A stretch of DNA of 64,000 nt, from contig WRLG01000009.1 of the NCBI GenBank assembly GCA_009777725.1, forward strand, positions 1 to 64,000, in the 5' to 3' direction. The DNA comes from Oscillospiraceae bacterium (GTDB lineage Bacteria > Bacillota > Clostridia > Oscillospirales > Ruminococcaceae). The stretch's first letter is position 1, and each line of letters begins with the position of its first letter. The notes beneath the pieces were generated by a model, which was not told where the DNA came from, made no database searches, and worked only from the letters and a program-made list of their open reading frames with translations. The translations under genes were made by a program, and so were the position numbers. Of the stretch, positions 53,251 through 61,782 are shown piece after piece.

Positions 53251-54780
53251 ATGAGCGATTACATACTGTCGATGAAAAATATTACCAAAACCTTTCCGGG
53301 CGTTAAGGCTCTCGACGGAGTCAGCTTTAACGTAAAACGCGGCGAGGTTCATTGTCTTGTAGGGGAAAACGGCGCGGGCAAATCAACCTTGATGAAGATT
53401 TTATCGGGCGTTTACCCATACGGTACTTACGGCGGCGACATTGTATATAACGGCGAAGTACAAAAATATCAAAGCATAGCCGACAGTGAAAAGGTCGGCG
53501 TGGCGATTATATATCAAGAGCTTGCTTTGATTCCCGAGCTTAGTGTTTATGAAAATATATTCTTCGGTCATGAAATAAAAAAAGGTATACAGATTAATTG
53601 GAATGAAACGATTGCAAAATCAAGCGAATTGCTTAAAAAGGTACGCCTTGACGTATCGCCGGACGCACAGGTTAAGGATTTCGGCGTAGGCGTTCAGCAG
53701 CTAATCGAAATAGCGAAAGCGTTAAGCAAGGATGTAAAGCTTTTAATCCTTGACGAGCCAACGGCGGCTTTAAGCGAAACCGACAGCGAAAACCTGCTGG
53801 ATTTAATCCGCGAGCTTAAAGAGCAGGGCGTTTCCTGCATTATGATTTCTCATAAGCTCAAAGAGGTTTTGTCGATTGCGGACTCAATTACAGTTATAAG
53901 GGACGGAAAGACAATTACTTCAATGGACATGCACGAGCGGAAAATTGATGAATCTGAAATTATAAGCAACATGGTAGGCAGGGAAATCGGGGATATTTAC
54001 CCGAAAAGAGAGCCTAAGGACTTTGAAAACGAAGATGTTGTTTTTAAACTTTTTGATTGGAATGCCTTTGACCCGTCTAAGGGGCGCAAGATTTTATTTG
54101 ACGTTAACTTAGAGGTCAAAAGGGGCGAAATTGTAGGCATCGCGGGCATGATGGGCGCGGGTCGGACGGAGCTTTCTATGTCGGTATTCGGAAATGTAAA
54201 AAAATACCAAATTAGAGGGGGATTTGAGCTTAACGGAAAGGTTGAGAGGTTCAAAACGCCGAGAGCCGCAATCCAAAAAGGTCTTGCATATGTTACCGAG
54301 GACAGGAAAGGTAACGGGCTTAACCTTATGTCTGATATAAAAACAAATATTACGGCGGTAAATTTAAGGGCTTTGGCAAATAAAGGCGTTATTAACCAAA
54401 ATGAGGAAGTCAATGTCGCGAACTACTACTTAAAAGAAACAAACATAAAAGCACCCTCCATTGAGCAGGTCGTGGGGAATTTAAGCGGAGGGAATCAGCA
54501 AAAGGTATCTTTATCCAAATGGCTTTATGCCGCGCCCAATGTTCTTATACTCGATGAGCCGACAAGGGGAATTGATGTAGGCGCGAAGCTTGAAATTTAC
54601 ACGCTTATGAATAAATTGGTCGAGCAGGGAATGAGCATCATTATTATATCCTCCGAGCTTTTGGAAGTAATAGGAATGAGTGACAGAATTTATGTTTTCG
54701 CCGAGGGCAAGGTAGCAGGTCAAATCAAAGCATCTGAAGCAACTGAGCAAAAACTAATAGCAATGGCTACATCGGCTTAG
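53251..54780 (+). CDS. gguA: Sugar ABC transporter ATPase (GguA/MmsA)
   Basis: A 509-residue double ATPase. The first half has Walker A GENGAGKST near residue 39, signature VGVQQLIEIAKAL and Walker B LLILDEPTAALSE. The second half has the changed loop GMMGAGRTE, signature LSGGNQQKVSLSKWL and VLILDEPTRGID. This pattern is that of sugar importers of the MglA/XylG/GguA class, where only the first Walker A is canonical. GGGAGCG lies before the ATG. Confidence 0.92.
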   Translation: MSDYILSMKNITKTFPGVKALDGVSFNVKRGEVHCLVGENGAGKSTLMKILSGVYPYGTYGGDIVYNGEVQKYQSIADSEKVGVAIIYQELALIPELSVYENIFFGHEIKKGIQINWNETIAKSSELLKKVRLDVSPDAQVKDFGVGVQQLIEIAKALSKDVKLLILDEPTAALSETDSENLLDLIRELKEQGVSCIMISHKLKEVLSIADSITVIRDGKTITSMDMHERKIDESEIISNMVGREIGDIYPKREPKDFENEDVVFKLFDWNAFDPSKGRKILFDVNLEVKRGEIVGIAGMMGAGRTELSMSVFGNVKKYQIRGGFELNGKVERFKTPRAAIQKGLAYVTEDRKGNGLNLMSDIKTNITAVNLRALANKGVINQNEEVNVANYYLKETNIKAPSIEQVVGNLSGGNQQKVSLSKWLYAAPNVLILDEPTRGIDVGAKLEIYTLMNKLVEQGMSIIIISSELLEVIGMSDRIYVFAEGKVAGQIKASEATEQKLIAMATSA

Positions 54781-54840
54781 AAGCCGGGAGTTATTTTTGA
54801 GCAAGTTCTTAAAATAATAATTTAGAAGGAGTTAAGAACC

Positions 54841-55983
54841 ATGAAAAATATACGGGAATACGGAATGTATATAGCACTTGTTATTATAGTCCTCATTTTC
54901 AGCGTAGCAACCCATGGCAGTTTTATCACTTCGAGCAATATCAGCAACCTGCTTAATCAATGCGCTTACATTGCAGTTATGGCTATAGGAATGACCTTGG
55001 TTATCATTATAAAACACATAGACCTGTCGGTCGGATACGTAGCGGGATTTTTGGGAGCTCTTGCCGCCCTTATGATGAGAGCCGATATGCCGGCACTTTT
55101 GGCAATTTTGCTGGTTGTGCTTATCGGTATTGTAATAGGAATCGGAAACGGGCTTTTGGTTGCGAAAGTAGGCGTTCCCGCTTTCGTTGTTACCCTTGCG
55201 GGAATGTTGATTTTCCGAGGAGCGTTACAGCTTGCTACCGAAAGAACAGGTACAATCGGAATCAGAAATGAGTTCTTCATATCGTTAGGCGATGGTTATA
55301 TACCCAGTTTCGGGCTTACGGCAGGTTCATTGCGTATAACTACCTTGGCTGTCGGTATAGTCTGCGTATTACTTTTCATATACTCTTCGATTAAAGGACG
55401 TAAGAATAACTTGAATTATAACCTTGAAGTGTCCAAGCTTCCGATTTTTGCGGCTAAAATTGCGGCGGTTTCGGTATTTATCATGGTTATTACGGTAGTT
55501 CTTGCGGGATATAACGGAATTCCTTGGTCAACTATGATTGTCGGCGCGGTATTGGTTATTTATCATTTTATCACAAATAAAACTGTTTTGGGCAGACACA
55601 TATACGGAATCGGCGGAAATACGGAAGCGGCGGCTCTTTCCGGCGTAAACGTAACTAAGGTGACAATATTTGTATTTGCTTCAATGAGCGCGCTTGCGGC
55701 TCTTTCGGGCGTTTTATATGCGGCGCGGCTACACTCGGCAACAACCACAGCGGGCGCAGGCTTTGAGCTTGACGCGATTGCGGCGGCTTATGTAGGCGGT
55801 GTTTCCGCAAACGGCGGAGTGGGTAAAGTAACCAACACCCTCATAGGCGCGTTGGTCATGGCTTCTCTTATAAACGGCATGAAACTTATGGGAACAGGCG
55901 AATCCTTCCAGTACATAATAAGAGGTGCAATTTTGGTTCTCGCCGTAATATTCGACTTGACAGCAAGACGCGTAAGGAAGTAA
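54841..55983 (+). CDS. gguB: Sugar ABC transporter permease (GguB/MmsB)
   Basis: A 380-residue membrane protein with about 10 hydrophobic helices. Family features include HIDLSVGYVAGFLGALAA (in part: DLSVGYVAGFLGA), IGNGLLVAKVGVPAFVVTL and the ATPase-contact loop GGNTEAAALSGVNV. With chvE and gguA it makes a complete monosaccharide importer. A terminator follows at 56006-56042. Confidence 0.92.
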   Translation: MKNIREYGMYIALVIIVLIFSVATHGSFITSSNISNLLNQCAYIAVMAIGMTLVIIIKHIDLSVGYVAGFLGALAALMMRADMPALLAILLVVLIGIVIGIGNGLLVAKVGVPAFVVTLAGMLIFRGALQLATERTGTIGIRNEFFISLGDGYIPSFGLTAGSLRITTLAVGIVCVLLFIYSSIKGRKNNLNYNLEVSKLPIFAAKIAAVSVFIMVITVVLAGYNGIPWSTMIVGAVLVIYHFITNKTVLGRHIYGIGGNTEAAALSGVNVTKVTIFVFASMSALAALSGVLYAARLHSATTTAGAGFELDAIAAAYVGGVSANGGVGKVTNTLIGALVMASLINGMKLMGTGESFQYIIRGAILVLAVIFDLTARRVRK

Positions 55984-56005
55984 ACATATTATAACATCAA
56001 ATATA

Positions 56006-56046
56006 AAAAGGAACGCGGTTTAGATGATAACGCGTTCCTTTTTTCG
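56006..56046. terminator. Terminator of the chvE-gguAB operon
   Basis: AAAAGGAACGCG pairs with CGCGTTCCTTTT around a 13-nt loop, with TTTTTT on the plus side. The A-run at 56003-56009 means it could also end transcripts from the toxN side. Confidence 0.9.
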
Positions 56047-56089
56047 TGAAGGTTGTTACATGGTTTTTAAAACTTATACCTTTCTCAAC

Positions 56090-56656
56090 TTATACTAATA
56101 ACGGCTCTTTGGGCAATTTATTCTCCTCTTTTGAAAGGCTATTCATATATTCCAAACACGCAAGCTCTAGATGTTTAAAATCTAAGCAACGCTTAGAAAT
56201 AACATCATCGGGAAACTCATACTTATGTTTGTACAAATTTTCGGCTTTTATATCCAAATTCAGTTTATTTATTTCTTTGAGTTGGATATTAAGGAAACTA
56301 ATTCGCTTTCTCTTTTCGTTTTCACTGCTAAACTTGATGTGTGAATCAATTTTTAGATAATCAAGGTTTGTTATCAAATTTTCGTGAATCGGAAACATAT
56401 AATTAAGATTAACAATAGTCATCAAATTATTGCTTTGAGGATGGTATATTTTGTGAAAATCTTTGTTATTCTTGATTTTATAATGCCGTGGTTGAGGATG
56501 AGAGATTTGTGTTACATATACGATTTCTCCAATGCTAAATAAATCTCCAAAGAAAGGTTTAAAAGTCGATTCACCGTATTGGGTTTTAGGTATTCTTGGC
56601 TCGTATTTTTCTCTTAAAAAATCTAAATATTTATTGTCTGGAATTTTCCAACGCAT
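56090..56656 (-). CDS. toxN: Type III toxin, ToxN/AbiQ-like endoribonuclease
   Basis: A 188-residue basic protein of the ToxN/AbiQ family. Family features are the start IPDNKYLDFLREKYEPRIP, KPFFGDLFSIGEIVYVTQIS, KIKNNKDFHKI, LMTIVNLNYMFPI and, near the C-terminus, ENLYKHKYEF with RCLDFKHLELACLEY. ToxN cuts RNA in A-rich sites and is neutralised by a repeated RNA made just upstream. Here AAGGAG stands 7-8 nt before the ATG, and a promoter, tandem repeats and a hairpin lie in the right order before it (56681-56885). It probably acts against phages or for plasmid-type maintenance. Base composition is AT-richer than its neighbours, a sign of transfer. Confidence 0.88.
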   Translation of the reverse strand: MRWKIPDNKYLDFLREKYEPRIPKTQYGESTFKPFFGDLFSIGEIVYVTQISHPQPRHYKIKNNKDFHKIYHPQSNNLMTIVNLNYMFPIHENLITNLDYLKIDSHIKFSSENEKRKRISFLNIQLKEINKLNLDIKAENLYKHKYEFPDDVISKRCLDFKHLELACLEYMNSLSKEENKLPKEPLLV

Positions 56657-56680
56657 ATATTTCTCCTTTAATGTGTATAT

Positions 56681-56716
56681 AGTAATAAGGTCGCTCTATT
56701 TAGCGACCTTATTACT
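56681..56716 (-). terminator. Hairpin between RNA antitoxin and toxN
   Basis: AGTAATAAGGTCGCT and AGCGACCTTATTACT form a perfect 15-bp stem with a 6-nt loop. In type III loci a partial terminator in this place sets the ratio of antitoxin RNA to toxin mRNA. The following bases (ATATAC) are not a full U-run, so read-through is expected. Confidence 0.85.
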
Positions 56717-56854
56717 ATTCAGTTTTGGTAGGTACTGTAAACCTCTAATAATCCGATTTTGGTAGGAATCGTAAACCTCTATCAAGCCGGTTTTGATGGG
56801 CTCTGTAAACCCCTATTAACAAGATTTAAATAGGCTTTGTAACATTTACACCTA
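56714..56854 (-). ncRNA. toxI: ToxI-like tandem-repeat RNA antitoxin
   Basis: On the minus strand, from the promoter side: one diverged repeat (56854-56816) and three 34-nt repeats (56815-56782, 56781-56748, 56747-56714). Each begins TAGRGGTTTAC and has AAAA near position 20-24. In repeat 3, CGAT pairs with ATCG; in repeat 4, CAGT pairs with ACTG at the same places, a compensatory change. B. thuringiensis ToxI also has 34-nt repeats (about three). The processed 34-nt RNAs should fold as pseudoknots and bind ToxN. Confidence 0.88.
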
Positions 56855-56855
56855 T

Positions 56856-56885
56856 ATTATATCACATTATTAAAGAACAAGTCAA
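56856..56885 (-). promoter_or_regulatory. Promoter of the toxI-toxN locus
   Basis: On the minus strand TTGACT (56885-56880), 18 bp, perfect TATAAT (56861-56856). Transcription would start at about 56850, within the first, diverged repeat. Confidence 0.82.
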
Positions 56886-57002
56886 TAGTAATATTGTACA
56901 AAAAACATTCGCAGATTGTAAATATTACACAAATTGCATAACAACCTCAATCAAAAGGCATTTCAAGCGCAACACCAACGTAAAGCCTTTACTTTAAGCC
57001 CC

Positions 57003-57959
57003 TTACTTTAGCTTCAATGCAAGCTTCGACTTTAGGGCAATATTCTCCGACGTCAAGCCAAACTCTTTGAGCAATTCCAAAGCAGGACCTGAATGTCCGA
57101 AAACATCGTTAACCCCGATTTTTACAACGGGAACAGGGCAGCAATCGGTCACAACTTCGGCAACAGCCGCGCCCAGCCCGCCGATAATGCTATGCTCCTC
57201 TGCTGTTACAATCAAGCCTGTATCCTTAGCCGCCGCGCAAATAATTTCTTTGTCGAGCGGTTTTATTGTGTGTATATTTATAACTCTTGCCTTTATGCCG
57301 TCCGAACCGAGAATTTCTGCCGCGCTTAATGCTTCGTTTACCATAAGCCCCGTAGCAATTATTGTCAAGTTGTCGTCCGCGCCGCCCCCGCGCAGTAAAA
57401 CGCCCTTGCCGGGCTCAAATTTATAGGTCGCCGCATCGTTAAAAACAGGAACGGCAAGCCGCCCGAAGCGCATATAAACAGGACCGTCAATCTCCAAAGC
57501 CGCTTTAACCGCCGCTTTCGCTTCAACATCATCGGCGGGATTAAATATTGTCATACCGGGGATTGCCCTCATAAGTGCTATATCTTCGTTGCATTGGTGG
57601 GATGCGCCGTCCTCCCCTACCGATATGCCTGCGTGTGTCGCGCCTATTTTGACGTTAAGGCGCGGATACCCTATTGAGTTGCGGACAATTTCGTAAGCCC
57701 GCCCCGCCGCAAACATAGCGAACGTACTGGCAAAAACCTTTTTGCCGGTCGATGCCATCCCCGCCGCGACACCCATCATATTAGCCTCTTGAATCCCGCA
57801 GTCAAAATGCCTGTCGGGATATGCTTTCTTAAAGAAAATTGTTTTGGTAGCCTCGGCAAGGTCTGCATCCAGCACTGCAATGTCGGGGTTTTCCTTATAT
57901 AATTCAACTAAAGCTTCACCGTAGCTATCTCTGGTCGCTTTTTTAATTTGTGCAGACAT
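57003..57959 (-). CDS. Transketolase, C-terminal subunit
   Basis: A 318-residue pyrimidine-binding plus C-terminal half of a split transketolase. It has DADLAEATKTIFF, DCGIQEANMMGVAAGMAS (with the Glu that activates thiamine diphosphate) and KIGATHAGISVGEDGASHQ (loop with His). With the N-terminal subunit encoded just upstream (3 nt gap) it moves two-carbon units between sugar phosphates in the pentose phosphate route. Split forms are common in Clostridia. Confidence 0.92.
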   Translation of the reverse strand: MSAQIKKATRDSYGEALVELYKENPDIAVLDADLAEATKTIFFKKAYPDRHFDCGIQEANMMGVAAGMASTGKKVFASTFAMFAAGRAYEIVRNSIGYPRLNVKIGATHAGISVGEDGASHQCNEDIALMRAIPGMTIFNPADDVEAKAAVKAALEIDGPVYMRFGRLAVPVFNDAATYKFEPGKGVLLRGGGADDNLTIIATGLMVNEALSAAEILGSDGIKARVINIHTIKPLDKEIICAAAKDTGLIVTAEEHSIIGGLGAAVAEVVTDCCPVPVVKIGVNDVFGHSGPALELLKEFGLTSENIALKSKLALKLK

Positions 57960-57962
57960 TGT

Positions 57963-58814
57963 TTATTCCCCGCCTTTCGTTAATTCATCAAGCCTCGCCT
58001 GAAGCTCTGCCATTGCTTTATTATACTGCTCTTCATTAGGAGCCGCCCCATGCCATGAGGCTTGATTCTCCATGAAAGAGACACCCTTGCCTTTAGTTGT
58101 TTTCTGAATAATAGCCGTTGGCTTGCCGCTGACTTTTTCGGCTTCATTGAAAGCCGCCTCGATTTGCTCAAAATCATGCCCGTCTATATTGATGACATGC
58201 CAGCCGAAAGCCTTAAATTTTTCGTCAATAGGATAAGGCGACATAACGTCTGTTATTTTGCCGTCAATTTGCAGATTGTTGTTGTCGATAACCGCCGTGA
58301 GGTTATCCAAGCCGTAATGAGCCGCAAATAATGCCGCTTCCCAAACTTGCCCTTCCTGAAGCTCCCCATCGCCCAATGCTGTGTAAACGCGGTAGCTCGC
58401 ATTGTCAATTTTACCCGCCAAAGCCATGCCGCAAGCCGCCGACACGCCCTGCCCTAAAGAGCCCGTGCTCATATCAACCCCCGGAGCTTTGCCCATAACG
58501 GGATGCCCTTGAAGCCGTGAGCCGATTTTCCTAAGTGTTTTCAGCTCGTCAACGGGGAAGAACCCCCTGTGAGCCAAAACCGAATAAAGAACAGGCGCGT
58601 TATGCCCCTTTGACAATACAAAGCGGTCGCGCTCCGGCATATTGGGGTTATCGGGCGAAACATTCATCCGCGCCATATAGAGGTAAGTCAGAGCATCGGC
58701 AAGCCCCAACGAGCCGCCCGGATGCCCGGACTTGGCGTTATAAACCCCCTCAACAACCCCCATTCTAACCTTGCAAGCGGTTACTTCAAGCCGCTTTTTA
58801 ATTTGAGCATCCAT
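57963..58814 (-). CDS. Transketolase, N-terminal subunit
   Basis: About 283 residues: the thiamine diphosphate-binding half. SGHPGGSLGLADALTYLYM, RDRFVLSKGHNAPVLYSVLA, the Mg/ThDP motif LGDGELQEGQVWEAALFAAH followed by DNNNLQIDG, and KGKGVSFMENQASWHG are all present. ATG 58814 is preferred because AAAGG stands 8-9 nt upstream; ATG 58823 is too close to it. It is paired with the C-terminal subunit. Confidence 0.92.
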   Translation of the reverse strand: MDAQIKKRLEVTACKVRMGVVEGVYNAKSGHPGGSLGLADALTYLYMARMNVSPDNPNMPERDRFVLSKGHNAPVLYSVLAHRGFFPVDELKTLRKIGSRLQGHPVMGKAPGVDMSTGSLGQGVSAACGMALAGKIDNASYRVYTALGDGELQEGQVWEAALFAAHYGLDNLTAVIDNNNLQIDGKITDVMSPYPIDEKFKAFGWHVINIDGHDFEQIEAAFNEAEKVSGKPTAIIQKTTKGKGVSFMENQASWHGAAPNEEQYNKAMAELQARLDELTKGGE

Positions 58815-58900
58815 CTGAACCATCCTTTCTGTTTTTTATATTAATTTTAAATCTCGAATAAAGAAAGGTTGCTTTAGTCTGCTTGCTTTTACTTACAGCT

Positions 58901-59707
58901 TCACATAGAATAAACATACCCCACCGCCTCCGCCAAAAACCCATCATCGCAAGAAGCCTTTGCAGTATAATCTGCAATAGCCTTAACACAGTCGAGCGCG
59001 TTTTGGGGTGCCAAGGCTATGTCGGCGGCTTCAAGAAGCTCAATATCGTTATAATAATCCCCCGCCGCCGCTATGGTATAATCCTGCAGGTTATATAAAT
59101 CAACAAGCTTTTTAAGCGCGCTCCCTTTTGAAACGCCCTTTGGGAGCATCTCGTAATAAACATCGCAGGAGCGCACAAAGTCCGTATCATCATAGCCTGT
59201 AGACCTTATGTATGCAATCAATTCGTTTATTTCATCCGGCTCGGCGGCGAACAAAACCTTATACCAATTGCTTTTCTCGGCTTGAACAAAAGGGACTTTT
59301 ATAAATTCGTTTGTATCATATGAAAGCCTTATATGCTCCTCCTCCACCCTGCTGTCCCTCACGGCGTAGGACATGCCCTTCGCGTTAATTTCAACCCCTA
59401 TATAAGGGAATTTTTCGCAAATCGTTCCGGTAATCTTATATGCTGATTCGGGCAGAAAAACCTCAAAGACCTCTTCTTTTTTTTCAAAATCATAAATCAT
59501 TCCGCCGTTAAAAAGAACCGCCGGGAAATTCGGCTTCAAAATGTCGTAAAATTTAGAAGCGGACGGCAGCCCGCGCCCCGTTGCGAGCGTAAACAATCCG
59601 CCCTGCTCTTTAATCGTTTTGATTGCGGCTAAATCGACAGGATTGGGGTTTTTATCAGACGGTAGCAATGTCCCGTCCATATCCGTAATAAACAATAGTT
59701 TCTTCAT
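58901..59707 (-). CDS. Cof-type HAD-superfamily phosphatase
   Basis: A 268-residue haloacid dehalogenase-like hydrolase of the Cof/YidA type (cap type IIB). Motif I FITDMDGTLLPSD holds the nucleophile Asp, motif II LATGRGL follows, then KGSALKKL (Lys) and AAGDYYNDIELLEAAD (motif IV metal Asp). It dephosphorylates small phosphorylated sugars or cofactors; the exact substrate is unknown. The gene starts 1 nt after the rluD stop codon. Confidence 0.88.
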   Translation of the reverse strand: MKKLLFITDMDGTLLPSDKNPNPVDLAAIKTIKEQGGLFTLATGRGLPSASKFYDILKPNFPAVLFNGGMIYDFEKKEEVFEVFLPESAYKITGTICEKFPYIGVEINAKGMSYAVRDSRVEEEHIRLSYDTNEFIKVPFVQAEKSNWYKVLFAAEPDEINELIAYIRSTGYDDTDFVRSCDVYYEMLPKGVSKGSALKKLVDLYNLQDYTIAAAGDYYNDIELLEAADIALAPQNALDCVKAIADYTAKASCDDGFLAEAVGYVYSM

Positions 59708-60616
59708 TTACACTCTCCTCAATATGTCAAGCACTTGCAAAAAATAATCCGGCAGAACGCTGTCAAATTCCATTAACTCTTGCGTAACAGGGTGAATAAA
59801 CCCTATCTTTTTAGCGTGAAGGCACTGCCCCGCGCAATACTTAGACGGCTTGCCGTACACTTCGTCACCTAATATATAATGCCCTATATAGGACATATGA
59901 ACCCTGATTTGGTGCGTTCGCCCCGTATGCAGGGTTAATTTCAAAAGCGAATAATTGCCGTAATCCTCGATAACCTCATACTCCGTCTTGGCGGGCTTTG
60001 AATTTTTCTCGGTTACGCACATTTTTTTCCTGTCCTTAATGCTCCTGCCGAGCGGCGCGTCCACTGTGCCGTTCTTTTCTTTAGAAATCCCGTGAGCAAT
60101 CGCGAAATACTGCCTTGTAAATGTATGTTCTTTAATCTGCTCTGCAAGCCCCGTATGCGCCTTGTCGGTCTTTGCCGCAACAAGCAGCCCACTAGTATCC
60201 TTATCTATTCGGTGAACAATCCCCGGTCTTATAACCCCGTTTATTGAGGACAACCTGCCCTCACAATGATAAAGCAAAGCGTTTACCAAAGTGCCGCTGT
60301 AATGCCCCGGTGCAGGGTGAACCACCATGCCCTTGGGCTTATTGATGACAAGCAAATGAGCATCCTCATAAACAATTTCAATAGGGATTTCCTCCGGCAA
60401 GGTTTCAAGCAGCTTGGGTTCGGGCAGTATTATTTTAACCCTATCGCCCTCTTTGAGCTTTAAGCTTTTTGCCGTCGGCTTGCCGTTTACTGTTACCAAC
60501 CCGTCCGACATAAGCCTTTGCAGTAAAGTCCGCGATAAATCACTTCTGCTCTTTATAATCCACTTATCAACACGCTCGCCGACATCTTCCGTAACTTCAA
60601 GTAAAATTTCATCCAT
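59708..60616 (-). CDS. rluD: 23S rRNA pseudouridine synthase, RluD-like
   Basis: A 302-residue RluA/RluD-family enzyme. An N-terminal S4 RNA-binding domain (RVDKWIIKSRSDLSRTLLQR) is followed by the catalytic domain with HRIDKDTSGLLVAAK (Asp is the nucleophile) and the motif GRTHQIRVHMSYIGHYILGD. It changes uridines of the large rRNA. The start overlaps the protease gene by 8 nt. Confidence 0.9.
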   Translation of the reverse strand: MDEILLEVTEDVGERVDKWIIKSRSDLSRTLLQRLMSDGLVTVNGKPTAKSLKLKEGDRVKIILPEPKLLETLPEEIPIEIVYEDAHLLVINKPKGMVVHPAPGHYSGTLVNALLYHCEGRLSSINGVIRPGIVHRIDKDTSGLLVAAKTDKAHTGLAEQIKEHTFTRQYFAIAHGISKEKNGTVDAPLGRSIKDRKKMCVTEKNSKPAKTEYEVIEDYGNYSLLKLTLHTGRTHQIRVHMSYIGHYILGDEVYGKPSKYCAGQCLHAKKIGFIHPVTQELMEFDSVLPDYFLQVLDILRRV

Positions 60617-61034
60617 TAATATTTAGAGAGCTCCTCTTTCCTAACCTTCTTTTTAACGTAATCATATTTTCATCAAAATCCACATTAAAATTGAATTGCA
60701 TAAGTACGTTCATGCCAAGTATTCCGTCAAACGGAAAGTCATTAAGCTGTTCATGTGAGCTTACTCCAACTTCAGCCAGCTCCATATTACCGATTTTTAT
60801 TTTAGGAATTTGAACCTCGTATGTATCAACAAAGCCGCCCGCTGTCCTTGCCTTTCCCTTTTTAGCTTCGCTGTAACAGCCGATTCTTTTTAGGGCATTT
60901 GAAGCAAAAGCAGTTGTAGTCGCTCCCGTATCAATCATCACTACCATATCAAGATACCCGCCATCAATAACGCTCCAAAACGGAATTTCAGCGTACATTA
61001 TATCGTTCTTTAATTTTACTTCAATTTGTTCCAT
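60609..61034 (-). CDS. Retropepsin-like aspartic protease family protein
   Basis: A 141-residue protein of the single-lobe retroviral-type (clan AA) aspartic protease family. VVMIDTGATTTAFA carries the active Asp-Thr-Gly, and FDGILGMNVLMQFNFNVD is the matching second element. Such proteins act as dimers; the physiological substrate is unknown. The 1-nt overlap with the 75-residue gene before it and the 8-nt overlap with rluD suggest one operon. Confidence 0.8.
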   Translation of the reverse strand: MEQIEVKLKNDIMYAEIPFWSVIDGGYLDMVVMIDTGATTTAFASNALKRIGCYSEAKKGKARTAGGFVDTYEVQIPKIKIGNMELAEVGVSSHEQLNDFPFDGILGMNVLMQFNFNVDFDENMITLKRRLGKRSSLNING

Positions 61035-61261
61035 TAAAATAACAAACCCCCGGTTGCACCCAAAAACTCACCAAAATCGCCACAATACTGCTTAAAACTA
61101 CCTAGGTTTTCGCTCCAAGTTTTGAAGATTTCGTCCTTATTTTTGCTTACAGCTATAACCTCACCGCCTATGATATTATGAAGTTCGCCTTTTTTGTAAT
61201 TAATCATACAAATCCAATTCCCGTTATATTGCTTTTCAATTTCTTCCATAGTCTGGTACAT
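61034..61261 (-). CDS. DUF5678-like small protein
   Basis: A 75-residue soluble protein. Its pattern YNGNWICMIN, GGEVIAVSKNKDEIF resembles DUF5678 proteins, which often stand before retropepsin-like genes. It lies between lspA (2 nt) and the protease gene (1-nt overlap). No enzyme motif is seen. A role as partner or regulator of the protease is inferred from the overlap only. Confidence 0.65.
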   Translation of the reverse strand: MYQTMEEIEKQYNGNWICMINYKKGELHNIIGGEVIAVSKNKDEIFKTWSENLGSFKQYCGDFGEFLGATGGLLF

Positions 61262-61263
61262 GC

Positions 61264-61758
61264 TTAATCCCCCTTATCTCCCAAATCCCCGCCCCTCGCC
61301 TTAACATCGCTGACAATAGTATAAAAAGCCAATAAAAACGCGCCAACAACAACGCATATATCGGCAAAATTAAATATCGCAAAATTAAAAAGCCTTACTT
61401 CGAGATAATCAATAACATAGCCGAGCCGAATCCTGTCAATGATATTGCCAAGTCCGCCCGAAACTATAAGCGTTACGGGGATATTAATAAATTTATGCTT
61501 ACCCTTGGAACGAAAAGCAAAGATAATAAGACCCGCCATAAGGATAATATTTACTATAATCAAAAAATACCTGGCACCGCTGAAACTGCTGAACGCCGCG
61601 CCATCGTTTTGGGTGTAATAAAATCCAAGAATATCAAGCCCGCCGATTTTTATAAAATCCATCGAGCCTACCGGCATTAAAACTGTTACCGCCCAATATT
61701 TTAAGGCTTGGTCAATTACTATGAATAACGCTCCTATGAGCAGCAAAAATATAACCAT
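61264..61758 (-). CDS. lspA: Lipoprotein signal peptidase II
   Basis: A 164-residue inner-membrane aspartic peptidase with four hydrophobic helices. The two active-site Asp regions are GGLGNIIDRIRLGYVIDYLE and FNFADICVVVGAF; QNDGAAFSSFSG is the conserved loop. It removes signal peptides of prolipoproteins, such as the three binding proteins in this window. It lies after divIVA on the minus strand. Confidence 0.93.
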   Translation of the reverse strand: MVIFLLLIGALFIVIDQALKYWAVTVLMPVGSMDFIKIGGLDILGFYYTQNDGAAFSSFSGARYFLIIVNIILMAGLIIFAFRSKGKHKFINIPVTLIVSGGLGNIIDRIRLGYVIDYLEVRLFNFAIFNFADICVVVGAFLLAFYTIVSDVKARGGDLGDKGD

Positions 61759-61782
61759 CAGACCTCCACTTTAAACCGAAAT

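Noticed and set aside
56090..56900. CRISPR array in the repeats beside toxN
   Set aside because: There are only three or four units, directly joined without unique spacers of constant length, and no cas genes. The repeat-hairpin-toxin order fits a type III toxin-antitoxin RNA.
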